Of a DNA stretch of 48,611 nt, positions 1 to 6,238 are shown one piece after another. Origin of the DNA: a virus; the IMG/VR virus record IMGVR_UViG_3300021961_000152, positions 1 to 48,611 of that record; one strand, 5' to 3'. The notes beneath the pieces were generated by a model that saw only the letters and a list, made by a program, of their open reading frames with translations, was not told where the DNA came from and did not search any database. The translations under genes and the position numbers were made by a program. Position 1 is the stretch's first letter. Each line of letters begins with the position of its first letter.

Positions 1-420
1 GTGCGCAGGCGGGCAGGTGCAGGCGGGTACGCAGGTGCAGGCGAGCGGGCAGGTGGGTGCGTACGTACGTGTGCGTGCCCGAGCGTACGGGTGTGCGCAT
101 GGGTGTGCGTATGTATACGTATGTGTACGTATGCGTGTGCGCCTGTGTGTGTGCGCCCGCGCGCGTGGGTTGATTTCTTCCCACCCTTTTTATATCAACC
201 CCCTTTACCGAGCGTGTGCCTCCGCACGTCCGTCCGCGTGTCCCTCTGCGTGTCCGCGTGTCCGTCCGCGTGTCCATCTGTGCGCTCCAGCGTGTCCGCG
301 CGTACCCAGGCGCGTACCCAGGCGCGTGTCCGCGCGTGAGCGTGTATGTGTAGGCGTCATGTATGTGTGATGTGTGATGCGTACCTATGCGATGCGTGTA
401 TAGAGGCGCATAATGCGAGG
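1..420. repeat. GC-rich alternating purine/pyrimidine tract A, no credible gene
   Basis: This stretch is made of GTGCGT-, GTATAC- and CGCGTGTCC-type words and is unlike the rest of the window in composition. Positions 103-142 are an uninterrupted 40-base alternation of purine and pyrimidine, and 57-78 is another; both are classic Z-DNA-prone sequence. From about 206 to 330 there are imperfect tandem copies of a CGCGTGTCC/GTCCGC unit, and GCGTACCCAG occurs twice near 299-322. The long open frames here translate to Arg/Ala/Val/Cys low complexity and are not believable proteins. Role unknown: a replication or packaging region, a genome end, or an assembly artefact are all possible. Confidence 0.7.
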
Positions 421-470
421 CCAAACAGCGTTTTAACAGGGCTTTAACACTTTGGGCCGTTTTACTGCCC

Positions 471-478
471 TATGTTTG
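471..478 (+). promoter_or_regulatory. Bacteroidota-type -7 box TATGTTTG
   Basis: TATGTTTG fits the TAnnTTTG -7 consensus of Bacteroidota primary sigma factor. A TTTG at 451-454 may serve as the -33 element (16-base spacing, slightly short). It would drive the two small genes at 510 and 775, leaving a leader of about 25 bases. Confidence 0.55.
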
Positions 479-509
479 CAGTGTTCAACCAATCAAAAAT
501 TCACAAATT

Positions 510-722
510 ATGGACACTTTAACGAAGTTAAACAGACAAAGAATCGCACTACTCAACGGAGTTGAGGTAATGTCTCACCTTTACGAAGGGGCAGTGTATG
601 TACACAACAACGCAGTTGTTCAGTTCGGTGAGGTTATAGATAACCTAACGACCAATGCTAAGGTAAAGTCCCTATGGGACGAATACCTTTGGAATGAGTA
701 TGATGATGAATTTTTATACTAA
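510..722 (+). CDS. Small hypothetical protein (70 aa)
   Basis: I do not recognise this 70-residue protein. It is acidic and Tyr/Trp-rich at its C-terminus (LWDEYLWNEYDDEFLY), with no membrane segment, signal peptide or metal-binding cysteines. It is preceded by a TAnnTTTG box and followed by a perfect TTCG-loop hairpin before the next gene, so it has the surroundings of a real gene. It probably forms a two-gene unit with the 173-residue gene downstream. Being bracketed by the two alternating tracts, it may be a moron or early gene, but that is only a guess. Confidence 0.65.
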   Translation: MDTLTKLNRQRIALLNGVEVMSHLYEGAVYVHNNAVVQFGEVIDNLTTNAKVKSLWDEYLWNEYDDEFLY

Positions 723-738
723 AAATTAAACACTAACC

Positions 739-758
739 GAACCCCCTTCGGGGGGTTC
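739..758 (+). other. Perfect intergenic hairpin with TTCG loop
   Basis: GAACCCCC (739-746), loop TTCG (747-750), GGGGGTTC (751-758): an 8-bp perfect stem closed by an exceptionally stable tetraloop. There is no U-tract after it, so it is more likely an mRNA processing or stability element between the two genes than a strong terminator. Confidence 0.75.
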
Positions 759-774
759 ACAAAACTAATCGAAG

Positions 775-1296
775 ATGAACTTTTACGAAGTAAAAAAATC
801 CGAAGCCGAAATCCTAACTAACGTAGTTAGAGAGCAAAAAGAACGCTTTGACTACATCTTAGATGTAGAGTGGCGCAGACTAGTTATGGTCTCAAATTTC
901 AACATAGTTGTCCCCCACAGCGAGGACTTGATTAAAACCACCCGCGAAATTTTCCGCGCCGTTTTTGGTGCACATGAGAAGATGTGGTGTGCCATAGGCA
1001 ACGGCAAAATTGGGACTGCCGTAGGTCTAGACCTAAACGAACTTGTGAACTCTTTTATCCCCGTAGGGGATTTGGTCGAGTGTGGCCAAGTCGGGGGTTA
1101 TGAGGCGGAGATGTCGTGCATGATGAACGCCCTAACTGAGGGAATGAATCGTAGATTCAAGGAGCATGTTAAGTGGAATGGCGAACAAGGTGTAGACCTT
1201 GAAGTGGACTACTATGTAGTCGATAGCGACCCTAAATCGTTTTACGATTACGTTCACTGCATGGTTTGGGAGCCATCGGTAGTGGCTAGTTGGTAG
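775..1296 (+). CDS. Hypothetical protein (173 aa)
   Basis: Not recognised. A soluble, acidic protein of 173 residues with an N-terminal Glu/Lys-rich helix (YEVKKSEAEILTNVVREQK) and scattered cysteines that do not form an obvious zinc motif. It starts 17 bases after the TTCG hairpin. Its stop codon TAG (1294-1296) lies inside the first of two identical small hairpins (1294-1308 and 1330-1344), and a clear terminator follows at 1361-1383. Co-transcription with the 70-residue gene upstream is likely. No function can be assigned. Confidence 0.7.
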   Translation: MNFYEVKKSEAEILTNVVREQKERFDYILDVEWRRLVMVSNFNIVVPHSEDLIKTTREIFRAVFGAHEKMWCAIGNGKIGTAVGLDLNELVNSFIPVGDLVECGQVGGYEAEMSCMMNALTEGMNRRFKEHVKWNGEQGVDLEVDYYVVDSDPKSFYDYVHCMVWEPSVVASW

Positions 1297-1347
1297 TCCT
1301 ACGGACTAAAAAAAGAACCGTACTATTTGTAGTCCTACGGACTAAAA
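1293..1347 (+). repeat. Direct repeat of a 19-base hairpin unit (two copies)
   Basis: GTAGTCCTACGGACTAAAA occurs at 1293-1311 and 1329-1347, a 36-base period. Each copy folds as TAGTCC-TAC-GGACTA. The first copy contains the stop codon of the upstream gene. Probably a 3' UTR structure; an operator for a dimeric protein is an alternative. Confidence 0.75.
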
Positions 1348-1360
1348 CAGCGACAAAGAG

Positions 1361-1383
1361 AGGCCCTTATAGGGCCTTTTTTT
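1361..1383 (+). terminator. Rho-independent terminator
   Basis: AGGCCCT (1361-1367), loop TAT, AGGGCCT (1371-1377), followed by an uninterrupted T-run to 1383. It closes the 510-1296 two-gene unit. Confidence 0.85.
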
Positions 1384-1538
1384 ATGGCCAGTGCTGAAAT
1401 GTTAAGGACTTGTTAATGACTGATTTTAAGCCGTTTTAAGGCACTTTCTCGGTCTGGGTGGTATGGTGGTGCTACTTTTTGCCGTTATGCTCTTAATCGG
1501 GCTAAAAAGGGCCTCTAGTGGCTTCCCAGTTGTGGGAG

Positions 1539-1822
1539 GTGGTGGTGGATTGTGGGGTCGGGTGTGTGTGTGGGCGTGTATTGTTCGCCCTCTCTTTACA
1601 AGAGAGACCCCTAGCGCATACGCTGTACCCTCGCACCCCTCAGCGCATACCATGTGCGCGTAATATCACCCGCCCGAAATACCGCGCGTGTGTGTACCCC
1701 TGTGGGCGCGTGTGCATACGCCAAACCTGTGTGCGCGTTTCATCGCGTGCGTACCCCCGTGGGTTGCGCGAGTGCGTTTCGGGTGCGCGTGCGCGTGGGT
1801 CCTGTATATATATTATCCCCAC
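1539..1822. repeat. GC-rich alternating purine/pyrimidine tract B, no credible gene
   Basis: A second tract of GTGTGTGTG, GCGCGTGTG and CGCGTGCGTAC words, in the same style as tract A but not a copy of it. It contains a perfect 7-bp hairpin CTCTCTT-TAC-AAGAGAG near 1590-1606. The 827 bases between 1296 and 2124 hold no protein I would support: they contain a terminator at 1361, this tract, the minus-strand terminator at 1863-1895, and several inverted repeats. The two tracts bracket genes 510-1296 almost symmetrically. Confidence 0.65.
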
Positions 1823-1862
1823 CGAAAACATTTCTCAGCAATTTTTACGAACCCCCCGGATC

Positions 1863-1895
1863 CAAAAAGAAAACCCCCCGCTGTGAACGGAGGGC
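1863..1895 (-). terminator. Rho-independent terminator (minus strand)
   Basis: Read on the minus strand: CCCTCCG, loop TTCACAG, CGGGGGG, then TTTTCTTTTT. The 7-bp stem has one G-U pair. It lies about 230 bases beyond the DUF5675-like gene (2124-2576) and is the best candidate to end its transcript. Confidence 0.75.
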
Positions 1896-1994
1896 TTGTG
1901 GTAATACGCTGTTGATGCAGTTGGGCTTGCGAAAATTTTGAGCAAAATAGTGGCCCTTAAAACTGAATTCCGTCAAGGCTTGTCATTACGGAGG

Positions 1995-2119
1995 CGTCTA
2001 GACGTCTTAAATCCACTGTGACTGGTGTCTGTGGATTGTTGACTCTGTGCCCGGGTACGTCCTTAGACGGGATGAAGGTACAACATATTTTTGTAAATGT
2101 CAATAGGTACAAATACCTA
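1995..2119. other. Cluster of inverted repeats in the non-coding gap
   Basis: Three symmetric elements sit close together: the perfect 10-bp palindrome CGTCTAGACG (1995-2004); AATCCAC (2010-2016) facing GTGGATT (2031-2037); and TAGGTA-CAAA-TACCTA (2104-2119). The ATCCAC/GTGGAT pair faintly recalls half a DnaA box (TTATCCACA). They could be 3' UTR structures of the minus-strand gene, operators or part of an origin. Confidence 0.4.
2086..2093 (+). promoter_or_regulatory. Possible antisense -7 box TATTTTTG
   Basis: TATTTTTG matches TAnnTTTG on the plus strand but points into the 3' end of the minus-strand gene at 2124-2576, with no plus-strand gene until 2605. It would give an antisense transcript, or it is a chance match in AT-rich DNA. 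Confidence 0.2.
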
Positions 2120-2123
2120 ATCA

Positions 2124-2576
2124 CTACGCATAGTCCTCATAGGTAATCCAAACATCTTCTCCATCTTCCAGGGCTTCTGCAATCGCAGGATAGATGTCTT
2201 TGTAGGCGTCAGTACTTCTGCCGATGGTTCCTTTCATGTCTGTAGTGCGGCCTACCAGGAGACAACCTGCGGTATGCTCGTCAGTGTTTCCAATATGGAT
2301 TAGGATGTATTCAAATCCTGGAACGTCTCTGACCCATAACATCCCTTTGTGCATGTTAGGGAACTTGTCGCTGTATCTTTTATGGAAGCCACCTACTTTG
2401 CGTAAGGTGATCTTATAACGACCCATTGGGATTCTGGTTTCTCCCGCAACCTTCTCATCACGGTGTTCGTCTTCTAAGGTGAAGCAAAGGAACTTTCTCT
2501 CCTCACCATGTGTTTGAAACAACGCTCCGATAGTAAAGTCTTCTGCGCTGTATTGTCTTTTTACAAGTAATTCCAT
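2124..2576 (-). CDS. DUF5675-like protein, possible cell-wall enzyme (endolysin candidate)
   Basis: A 150-residue protein resembling the DUF5675 family common in Bacteroidota phages. The centre has IHIGNTDEHTAGC: His94 followed by Thr-Ala-Gly-Cys105, an arrangement that recalls the His...S/T-x-Gly-Cys active site of YkuD L,D-transpeptidases. From this I infer a peptidoglycan-acting role; no other lysozyme or amidase is visible in the window, so this is the best endolysin candidate despite being 38 kb from the holin cassette. The start is ATG 2576 rather than an in-frame GTG at 2582, because the minus-strand box TATATTTG (2589-2582) ends 5 bases before that ATG and overlaps the GTG. No signal peptide. 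It is divergent from the methyltransferase gene at 2605. Confidence 0.65.
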   Translation of the reverse strand: MELLVKRQYSAEDFTIGALFQTHGEERKFLCFTLEDEHRDEKVAGETRIPMGRYKITLRKVGGFHKRYSDKFPNMHKGMLWVRDVPGFEYILIHIGNTDEHTAGCLLVGRTTDMKGTIGRSTDAYKDIYPAIAEALEDGEDVWITYEDYA

Positions 2577-2581
2577 AGTCA

Positions 2582-2589
2582 CAAATATA
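2582..2589 (-). promoter_or_regulatory. -7 box TATATTTG, near-leaderless
   Basis: Perfect TAnnTTTG on the minus strand, five bases from ATG 2576, so the transcript would have essentially no leader. It lies 3 bp from the opposing box at 2593-2600, so two polymerases could not bind at once. Confidence 0.75.
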
Positions 2590-2592
2590 GGG

Positions 2593-2600
2593 TACCTTTG
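2593..2600 (+). promoter_or_regulatory. -7 box TACCTTTG, near-leaderless
   Basis: TAnnTTTG followed by exactly four bases and ATG 2605. Drives the methyltransferase and following small genes. Forms an overlapping divergent pair with 2582-2589. Confidence 0.75.
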
Positions 2601-2604
2601 TTAG

Positions 2605-3177
2605 ATGGATTTAACACAACTATACAACAGCGGGTACGGTAAGTATTCCGACAAAGGAAACATACACACGTACGTTCAAGGGTACTACAATGAGGAGTTC
2701 TTACTTCCTCAAAGCAAAAAGAACATCCTAGAGATTGGGATTATGCACGGAGGGAGCCTCATGCTTTGGCACGAGTACTTTCGTGCAGCCAATATCGTGG
2801 GGATGGATGTGGCTGAAGATTCTCTAGATTTCTTTGAGAAGAACAAAGAGGAGATGCAACTGGAGTGCGACAGAGTTATTACTCATATTATAGATGCGTA
2901 TACTGAGGAGGCTTTAGACTTGTACGAGGATAATTACTTTGACTACATCATTGACGACGGACCACACTCACTCCCCTCTCAACAATATGCTGTAAAGCAT
3001 TATCTTCGCAAAGTACGTCCCGGTGGTAAACTAATCATTGAAGATGTACAAAGCGAGGACTGGTTTGAACACCTACGTGCTGCAGCAGACCCGGAGTTAG
3101 TTGCTGGTACCAGGGTTGTCAACCTCAACGTGAAAAAGCGTTACGACGATAGGATATTTGAAATCACAAGAAGATGA
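2605..3177 (+). CDS. Class I SAM-dependent methyltransferase
   Basis: A 190-residue Rossmann-fold methyltransferase. Motif I is NILEIGIMHGGSL (about residues 40-52), with an acidic residue ending strand 2 in IVGMDVAED. A DYIIDDGPHS motif near 115 and the strand RPGGKLIIEDVQ near 140 complete the fold, in the manner of CmcI/macrocin-type O-methyltransferases. The substrate is unknown; sugars or virion glycans are plausible given the other glycan enzymes in this genome. First gene after a leaderless promoter; its stop overlaps the next start (ATGA), indicating translational coupling. Confidence 0.8.
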   Translation: MDLTQLYNSGYGKYSDKGNIHTYVQGYYNEEFLLPQSKKNILEIGIMHGGSLMLWHEYFRAANIVGMDVAEDSLDFFEKNKEEMQLECDRVITHIIDAYTEEALDLYEDNYFDYIIDDGPHSLPSQQYAVKHYLRKVRPGGKLIIEDVQSEDWFEHLRAAADPELVAGTRVVNLNVKKRYDDRIFEITRR

Positions 3178-3758
3178 TGAAGAAGAAGTACGCAACAGGA
3201 GGCAAGAATCCGAAAAAGAAGAAGCCGAACCTAAAGAAGACTGATACGTTCGCAGACTATAAGACAGCGGCTAGTCAGTTTAGCGACTACAACCCAGAGA
3301 GCGATACTGTGTTTGTTGGCATGTCCTTAGATCCTGGAGCAGCAGAAAGACAGACGCAACGCTCAGCAAATATTTCAAGCGCAAAGGGCGCATCGGATAG
3401 CAACTACAATGCTATACCGAAAATGTATAAAACAAAGAACGAAGAAGGCAAAACAGTTTATGTTTCGCTAAGTAAACATAGTAAGTATTCTCAAGGAGGA
3501 ATTATGCAATCAAAGAAATACAGAGCAGGCGGTCAGAACCCACCACAAAAGAAACCAACGTACGGTCCACCTAAGCCACCGGGCTACAAAGAACCTAGCA
3601 AGGAGGAGATGAAGGAGATAAAGGACGAGGCTTCTTACAACAAGATGCGTAAGGAACTTGACCGTGAACTTTCTTCTATGAAGAAGCGTGGTGCTACTGA
3701 AGACCAAATCAACAAGTATGCTGACAAGATGATCAGCGCCTGGGCAAGAAACAGATGA
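3174..3758 (+). CDS. Basic small protein with repeated KYxxGG modules
   Basis: A 194-residue, Lys-rich, largely disordered protein not assigned to a family. It opens with KKYATGGKNPKKKKP and at residue 111 restarts with a similar module, KKYRAGGQNPPQKKP, just after KYSQGG. The second module begins at an in-frame ATG at 3504 preceded by AAGGAGG, a strong Shine-Dalgarno that is rare here, so a shorter 84-residue product (3504-3758) may also be made. It looks like two ancestral small genes fused in frame. The next gene starts with the same module. Four-base ATGA overlaps link it to both neighbours. Probably a virion or nucleic-acid-binding protein, by charge only. Confidence 0.65.
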   Translation: MMKKKYATGGKNPKKKKPNLKKTDTFADYKTAASQFSDYNPESDTVFVGMSLDPGAAERQTQRSANISSAKGASDSNYNAIPKMYKTKNEEGKTVYVSLSKHSKYSQGGIMQSKKYRAGGQNPPQKKPTYGPPKPPGYKEPSKEEMKEIKDEASYNKMRKELDRELSSMKKRGATEDQINKYADKMISAWARNR

Positions 3759-4132
3759 TGAAGTACAGAAACGGAGGACCGGTAGGACCGAAGAAAGGTC
3801 CAAAGACTACGAAACTCACTAAGGCGTATGTAGAACAGCAAGAGGGTTTCGCAAAGAAGCAGTACGAGCAGTCGTTAAAGAATGCGCGTATGAAAAGTAG
3901 CGACGGCAAGATTAGCCAACGCGACAAGTCTGATGCCGAGATTGCTGCATTAAAGAATGCTTACGTTGACCTAGACTACAGCAAACTCTCTCCACAAGAG
4001 AAGCAATACGTAGAGAAGCACCAGAAGGAAATGAAGCAGTACTTATCTTCTCCCTCTGTGTTCTCTGCACCAATGGTGAACGAAGACGTTACCATCTTCC
4101 AGGTAGACAAGAAGAAGAAGTACCGTAAATGA
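3755..4132 (+). CDS. Basic small protein, KYxxGG family
   Basis: A 125-residue basic protein beginning MMKYRNGGPVGPKKGPK, the same N-terminal pattern as the two modules of the gene upstream. The body is a predicted Lys/Gln-rich helix (KAYVEQQEGFAKKQYEQ, QYVEKHQKEMKQYL). No enzyme motif. ATGA overlap with the gene before and after. I infer paralogous expansion of a small phage protein; function unknown. Confidence 0.6.
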   Translation: MMKYRNGGPVGPKKGPKTTKLTKAYVEQQEGFAKKQYEQSLKNARMKSSDGKISQRDKSDAEIAALKNAYVDLDYSKLSPQEKQYVEKHQKEMKQYLSSPSVFSAPMVNEDVTIFQVDKKKKYRK

Positions 4133-4338
4133 AACTAAAGAAGACCAACAAGAGCATTAAGGTACCGGCCCCAGAGGGATACCACTGGATGAGCGAGGGT
4201 GGTCGTCATTTCTTAATGAAGGGAGCCTACAAGCCACACAAGGGAGCCTCGAAAGAAGCACCGTTTAGATTGGTGACCCATAACAGCGGTGAGCCGAATA
4301 CGGCTATGGAATCGGCTCGTCGGGCTAAGAAACGTTAA
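4129..4338 (+). CDS. Basic small protein (69 aa)
   Basis: A 69-residue, strongly basic protein ending ESARRAKKR, with a central YHWMSEGGRHFLMKG segment. No family recognised. Last gene of the coupled chain starting at 2605. Its 3' end overlaps by 14 bases, tail to tail, with the minus-strand regulator at 4325-4768, and its transcript terminator is found inside that opposite gene at 4368-4395. Confidence 0.6.
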   Translation: MKLKKTNKSIKVPAPEGYHWMSEGGRHFLMKGAYKPHKGASKEAPFRLVTHNSGEPNTAMESARRAKKR

Positions 4339-4768
4339 AGGAATCTTTACCATCCATCTTATTATAGAGGCGGGCCACTAAGAGCCTGCCTTTTTGCGTT
4401 ATGGCATAGCGCACCCTGTAGTTCATCTTGGTCTCCTCTCTAAAGAAGTGGTCCTCCATAGTCTGGCTAGGAGTGAGTTTATCGAAGTGTTTGTATATCC
4501 ATCCCTTGTTAGCCAGTGGGTAGATGGTACGCTCTGCGAGTTTGGTAGCACTCTTGCCCATAGCATCTGCTACATACTTGATGGTCCAGAACTCCAGGTC
4601 GTATATAAAGAATAGGAAATCCAGTTCTGCTTTACCGAGGTCGCTGTTTTGTTTAGCGTCCAGGTACATGTAGTGAAGGTTCTTTAGATGGTTAGCATGC
4701 AAGTGCTTCTTTTCCACCTTAGAGAACTCACGAAACAATTTCTTTCGGCTTACCCTACTTTTCGCCAT
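4325..4768 (-). CDS. Winged-helix transcriptional regulator (MarR-like)
   Basis: A 147-residue protein with the layout of a MarR-type winged helix: an N-terminal helix, then LDFLFFIYDLEFWTIKYVAD leading into a helix-turn-helix (ADAMGKSATKLAERTIYPLANKGWIYK, about residues 65-95), then a basic wing (YRVRYAITQKGRLLVARL) near the C-terminus. The phrase ITQKGRLL is typical of these proteins. It is the only obvious transcription factor in the window and sits face to face with the fibre gene at 4799, sharing a near-palindromic promoter region it could bind. Likely role: control of late gene expression; this is inference. Confidence 0.65.
   Translation of the reverse strand: MAKSRVSRKKLFREFSKVEKKHLHANHLKNLHYMYLDAKQNSDLGKAELDFLFFIYDLEFWTIKYVADAMGKSATKLAERTIYPLANKGWIYKHFDKLTPSQTMEDHFFREETKMNYRVRYAITQKGRLLVARLYNKMDGKDSFNVS
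4368..4395 (+). terminator. Plus-strand terminator inside the opposite gene
   Basis: AGGCGGGC (4368-4375), loop of 8, GCCTGCCT (4384-4391, one G-U pair), then TTTTT to 4395. It ends the 2605-4338 operon but lies within the coding region of the minus-strand regulator. Confidence 0.75.
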
Positions 4769-4773
4769 ATCTG

Positions 4774-4781
4774 TATCTTTG
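4774..4781 (+). promoter_or_regulatory. -7 box TATCTTTG
   Basis: TAnnTTTG, 17 bases before ATG 4799. With the box at 4785-4792 it forms an imperfect palindrome (arms TATCTTTGT and ACAAAAGTA around one base), so the two promoters face each other and their transcripts overlap. Confidence 0.7.
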
Positions 4782-4784
4782 TTA

Positions 4785-4792
4785 CAAAAGTA
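4785..4792 (-). promoter_or_regulatory. -7 box TACTTTTG (minus strand)
   Basis: Minus-strand TAnnTTTG, 16 bases before ATG 4768 of the winged-helix regulator. It overlaps the zone where the opposing transcript starts, so the two promoters must compete; the palindrome is also a plausible autoregulatory operator. Confidence 0.65.
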
Positions 4793-4798
4793 ATACGT

Positions 4799-5938
4799 AT
4801 GGCATCACTTAGCGGAAATAAAATTAAGGACACCTATAATCTCCTGTTGAAACTGGAGTCAGCAGAGGTATCGTCCTCTGAGCAGGTGGTAGAAGATGGT
4901 GCAGGTAACAATACCGCATTGAAACTTTCTACCGACACAGTAGAGACTACTGGAGAATTGAAAATCTCTGGGACGCCTTCTACTTCCACATCTAATACAA
5001 CAGCGTTGATGCTCAGCACCTCTGGTGTTGTAGTGACGCGCGACCTCAGTACCAACCCAATCGGTACAGCATCCATCACTCCAAACCTACCTATTGTAGC
5101 CACAGGTTCTACAGTAGGACTGGCTGACCCTGTAGCGCTTTCTCAGATTACTACTCCTGCTAACGTAGATAAATATCTTGTTTGGGATGAGAGCGCTAGC
5201 GAATACAAGTATATCGAGTCCGGTGATATGATTGCCAACGCAAACATTACTGCGAACTCACCGCTTACAGCAACTGGAGCCACCATCGGTGTGGATGATC
5301 CAATAAACTTGAGTCAAGTAAGTACACCGTCTACAGATGACAAGTATTTGATTTGGGATGAAAGTGCTAGTGAATACAAGTACATCGACCAGAACAATCT
5401 AAAGAACTCAGTGGTATCTGGTGTAAACATGTTTATAGCGAAGAAGGCTAGCAGTTCTGGTCTATCAACTACTTCGACGGCAAGTATTGGTGTATGGGCG
5501 GAAATCGCTAATGACTCTGGCGCTACCGGTGCTACCTCTGTAGCCTCTAGTTCAGTGCTTTTCGGAACCGAAACAAACAGTAGTGGTAATCCTATTTTTG
5601 ACCTAGCACAAACTTCTGATCCAAACGACTCTGTGCTTATCAACGAAAAAGCAGGATGGTTTAAAATAACAGCCAACCTTGCGTTTACTACTGCGTCAAA
5701 CTTGACAGCATATTTAGAAATATACGAGTCTGTTGGTGCTACCGTATTAATGAACGTGGACGTAGAGTGCCCGTCTGGTCGAACTACAGACGTAACCATG
5801 TATACGGTATGGTACAGCGACGGCGCATCTGGATACAAGATTATGGTTAGAGGACAGGGAAGCGGCGTTGGTGTTATTGGAGGCGCTGCTTTGAATAAAC
5901 TAACGGTAGAATACCTAGGGGCCAACACAGCATTGTAA
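4799..5938 (+). CDS. Fibre-like virion protein with repeats and C-terminal beta-sandwich
   Basis: A 379-residue protein. I chose ATG 4799 (MASLSGNKIKDTYNLL) because the promoter box at 4774-4781 lies downstream of earlier in-frame ATGs, which would add residues antisense to the regulator. The IKDTY-LL opening is common at the N-terminus of phage fibre proteins. Two copies of a roughly 50-residue unit follow (ending KYLVWDESASEYKYI and KYLIWDESASEYKYI). The C-terminal 150 residues (GWFKITANLAF...YLEIYESVGA...LTVEYLGA) look like a C1q/TNF-type jelly roll, as on phage tail spikes. Likely a minor fibre or head decoration. It heads a run of overlapping genes down to 7956. Confidence 0.65.
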   Translation: MASLSGNKIKDTYNLLLKLESAEVSSSEQVVEDGAGNNTALKLSTDTVETTGELKISGTPSTSTSNTTALMLSTSGVVVTRDLSTNPIGTASITPNLPIVATGSTVGLADPVALSQITTPANVDKYLVWDESASEYKYIESGDMIANANITANSPLTATGATIGVDDPINLSQVSTPSTDDKYLIWDESASEYKYIDQNNLKNSVVSGVNMFIAKKASSSGLSTTSTASIGVWAEIANDSGATGATSVASSSVLFGTETNSSGNPIFDLAQTSDPNDSVLINEKAGWFKITANLAFTTASNLTAYLEIYESVGATVLMNVDVECPSGRTTDVTMYTVWYSDGASGYKIMVRGQGSGVGVIGGAALNKLTVEYLGANTAL

Positions 5939-6237
5939 TGACTGAAAAGGAAAGAACAGAGTTCTTCCAATTGATTCGTCTCAAACTAGACGAGATAGAA
6001 GATATAATGGAAGCATACGGAGGCAAGCAGCAATTCTTGTCGATGTATTGCTTTGGAATATATGTACCAGAGGAGGATGAAACTCCGGACCGTTATGAGA
6101 TGATGGCGGGAATGCACATGGCTATGGAAGACGAGTTCGACCTAATGTCCAGCACAGTGCGCGAATGCTTTGAAGACCATATCGACAATCCAGACGAAGG
6201 CGATTCTGGTACCATTGATTACTGGTTAAATAAATAG
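5938..6237 (+). CDS. Acidic small hypothetical protein (99 aa)
   Basis: A 99-residue acidic helical protein (MTEKERTEFFQLIRLKLDEIEDIM at the start, many Asp/Glu/Met). No family recognised. Its ATG overlaps the stop of the fibre-like gene by one base (TAATG), so it is probably coupled to it; a chaperone or assembly partner of that fibre is possible but not shown. Confidence 0.6.
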   Translation: MTEKERTEFFQLIRLKLDEIEDIMEAYGGKQQFLSMYCFGIYVPEEDETPDRYEMMAGMHMAMEDEFDLMSSTVRECFEDHIDNPDEGDSGTIDYWLNK

Positions 6238-6238
6238 A

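Noticed and set aside
1-370. Two long overlapping open frames in tract A
   Set aside because: Translations are Arg/Ala/Val/Cys low complexity from alternating repeats, with no start signals; open frames arise because GC-rich repeats lack stop codons.
1426-1941. Several open frames on both strands in tract B
   Set aside because: Low-complexity products, mutual overlap and no promoter or ribosome site; one begins with a hydrophobic stretch (near 1463) but then runs into Gly repeats.
4688-4798. Longer N-terminus for the fibre-like gene
   Set aside because: It would precede the promoter box and be antisense to the regulator's coding region; MASLSGNKIKDTY at 4799 is the natural start.
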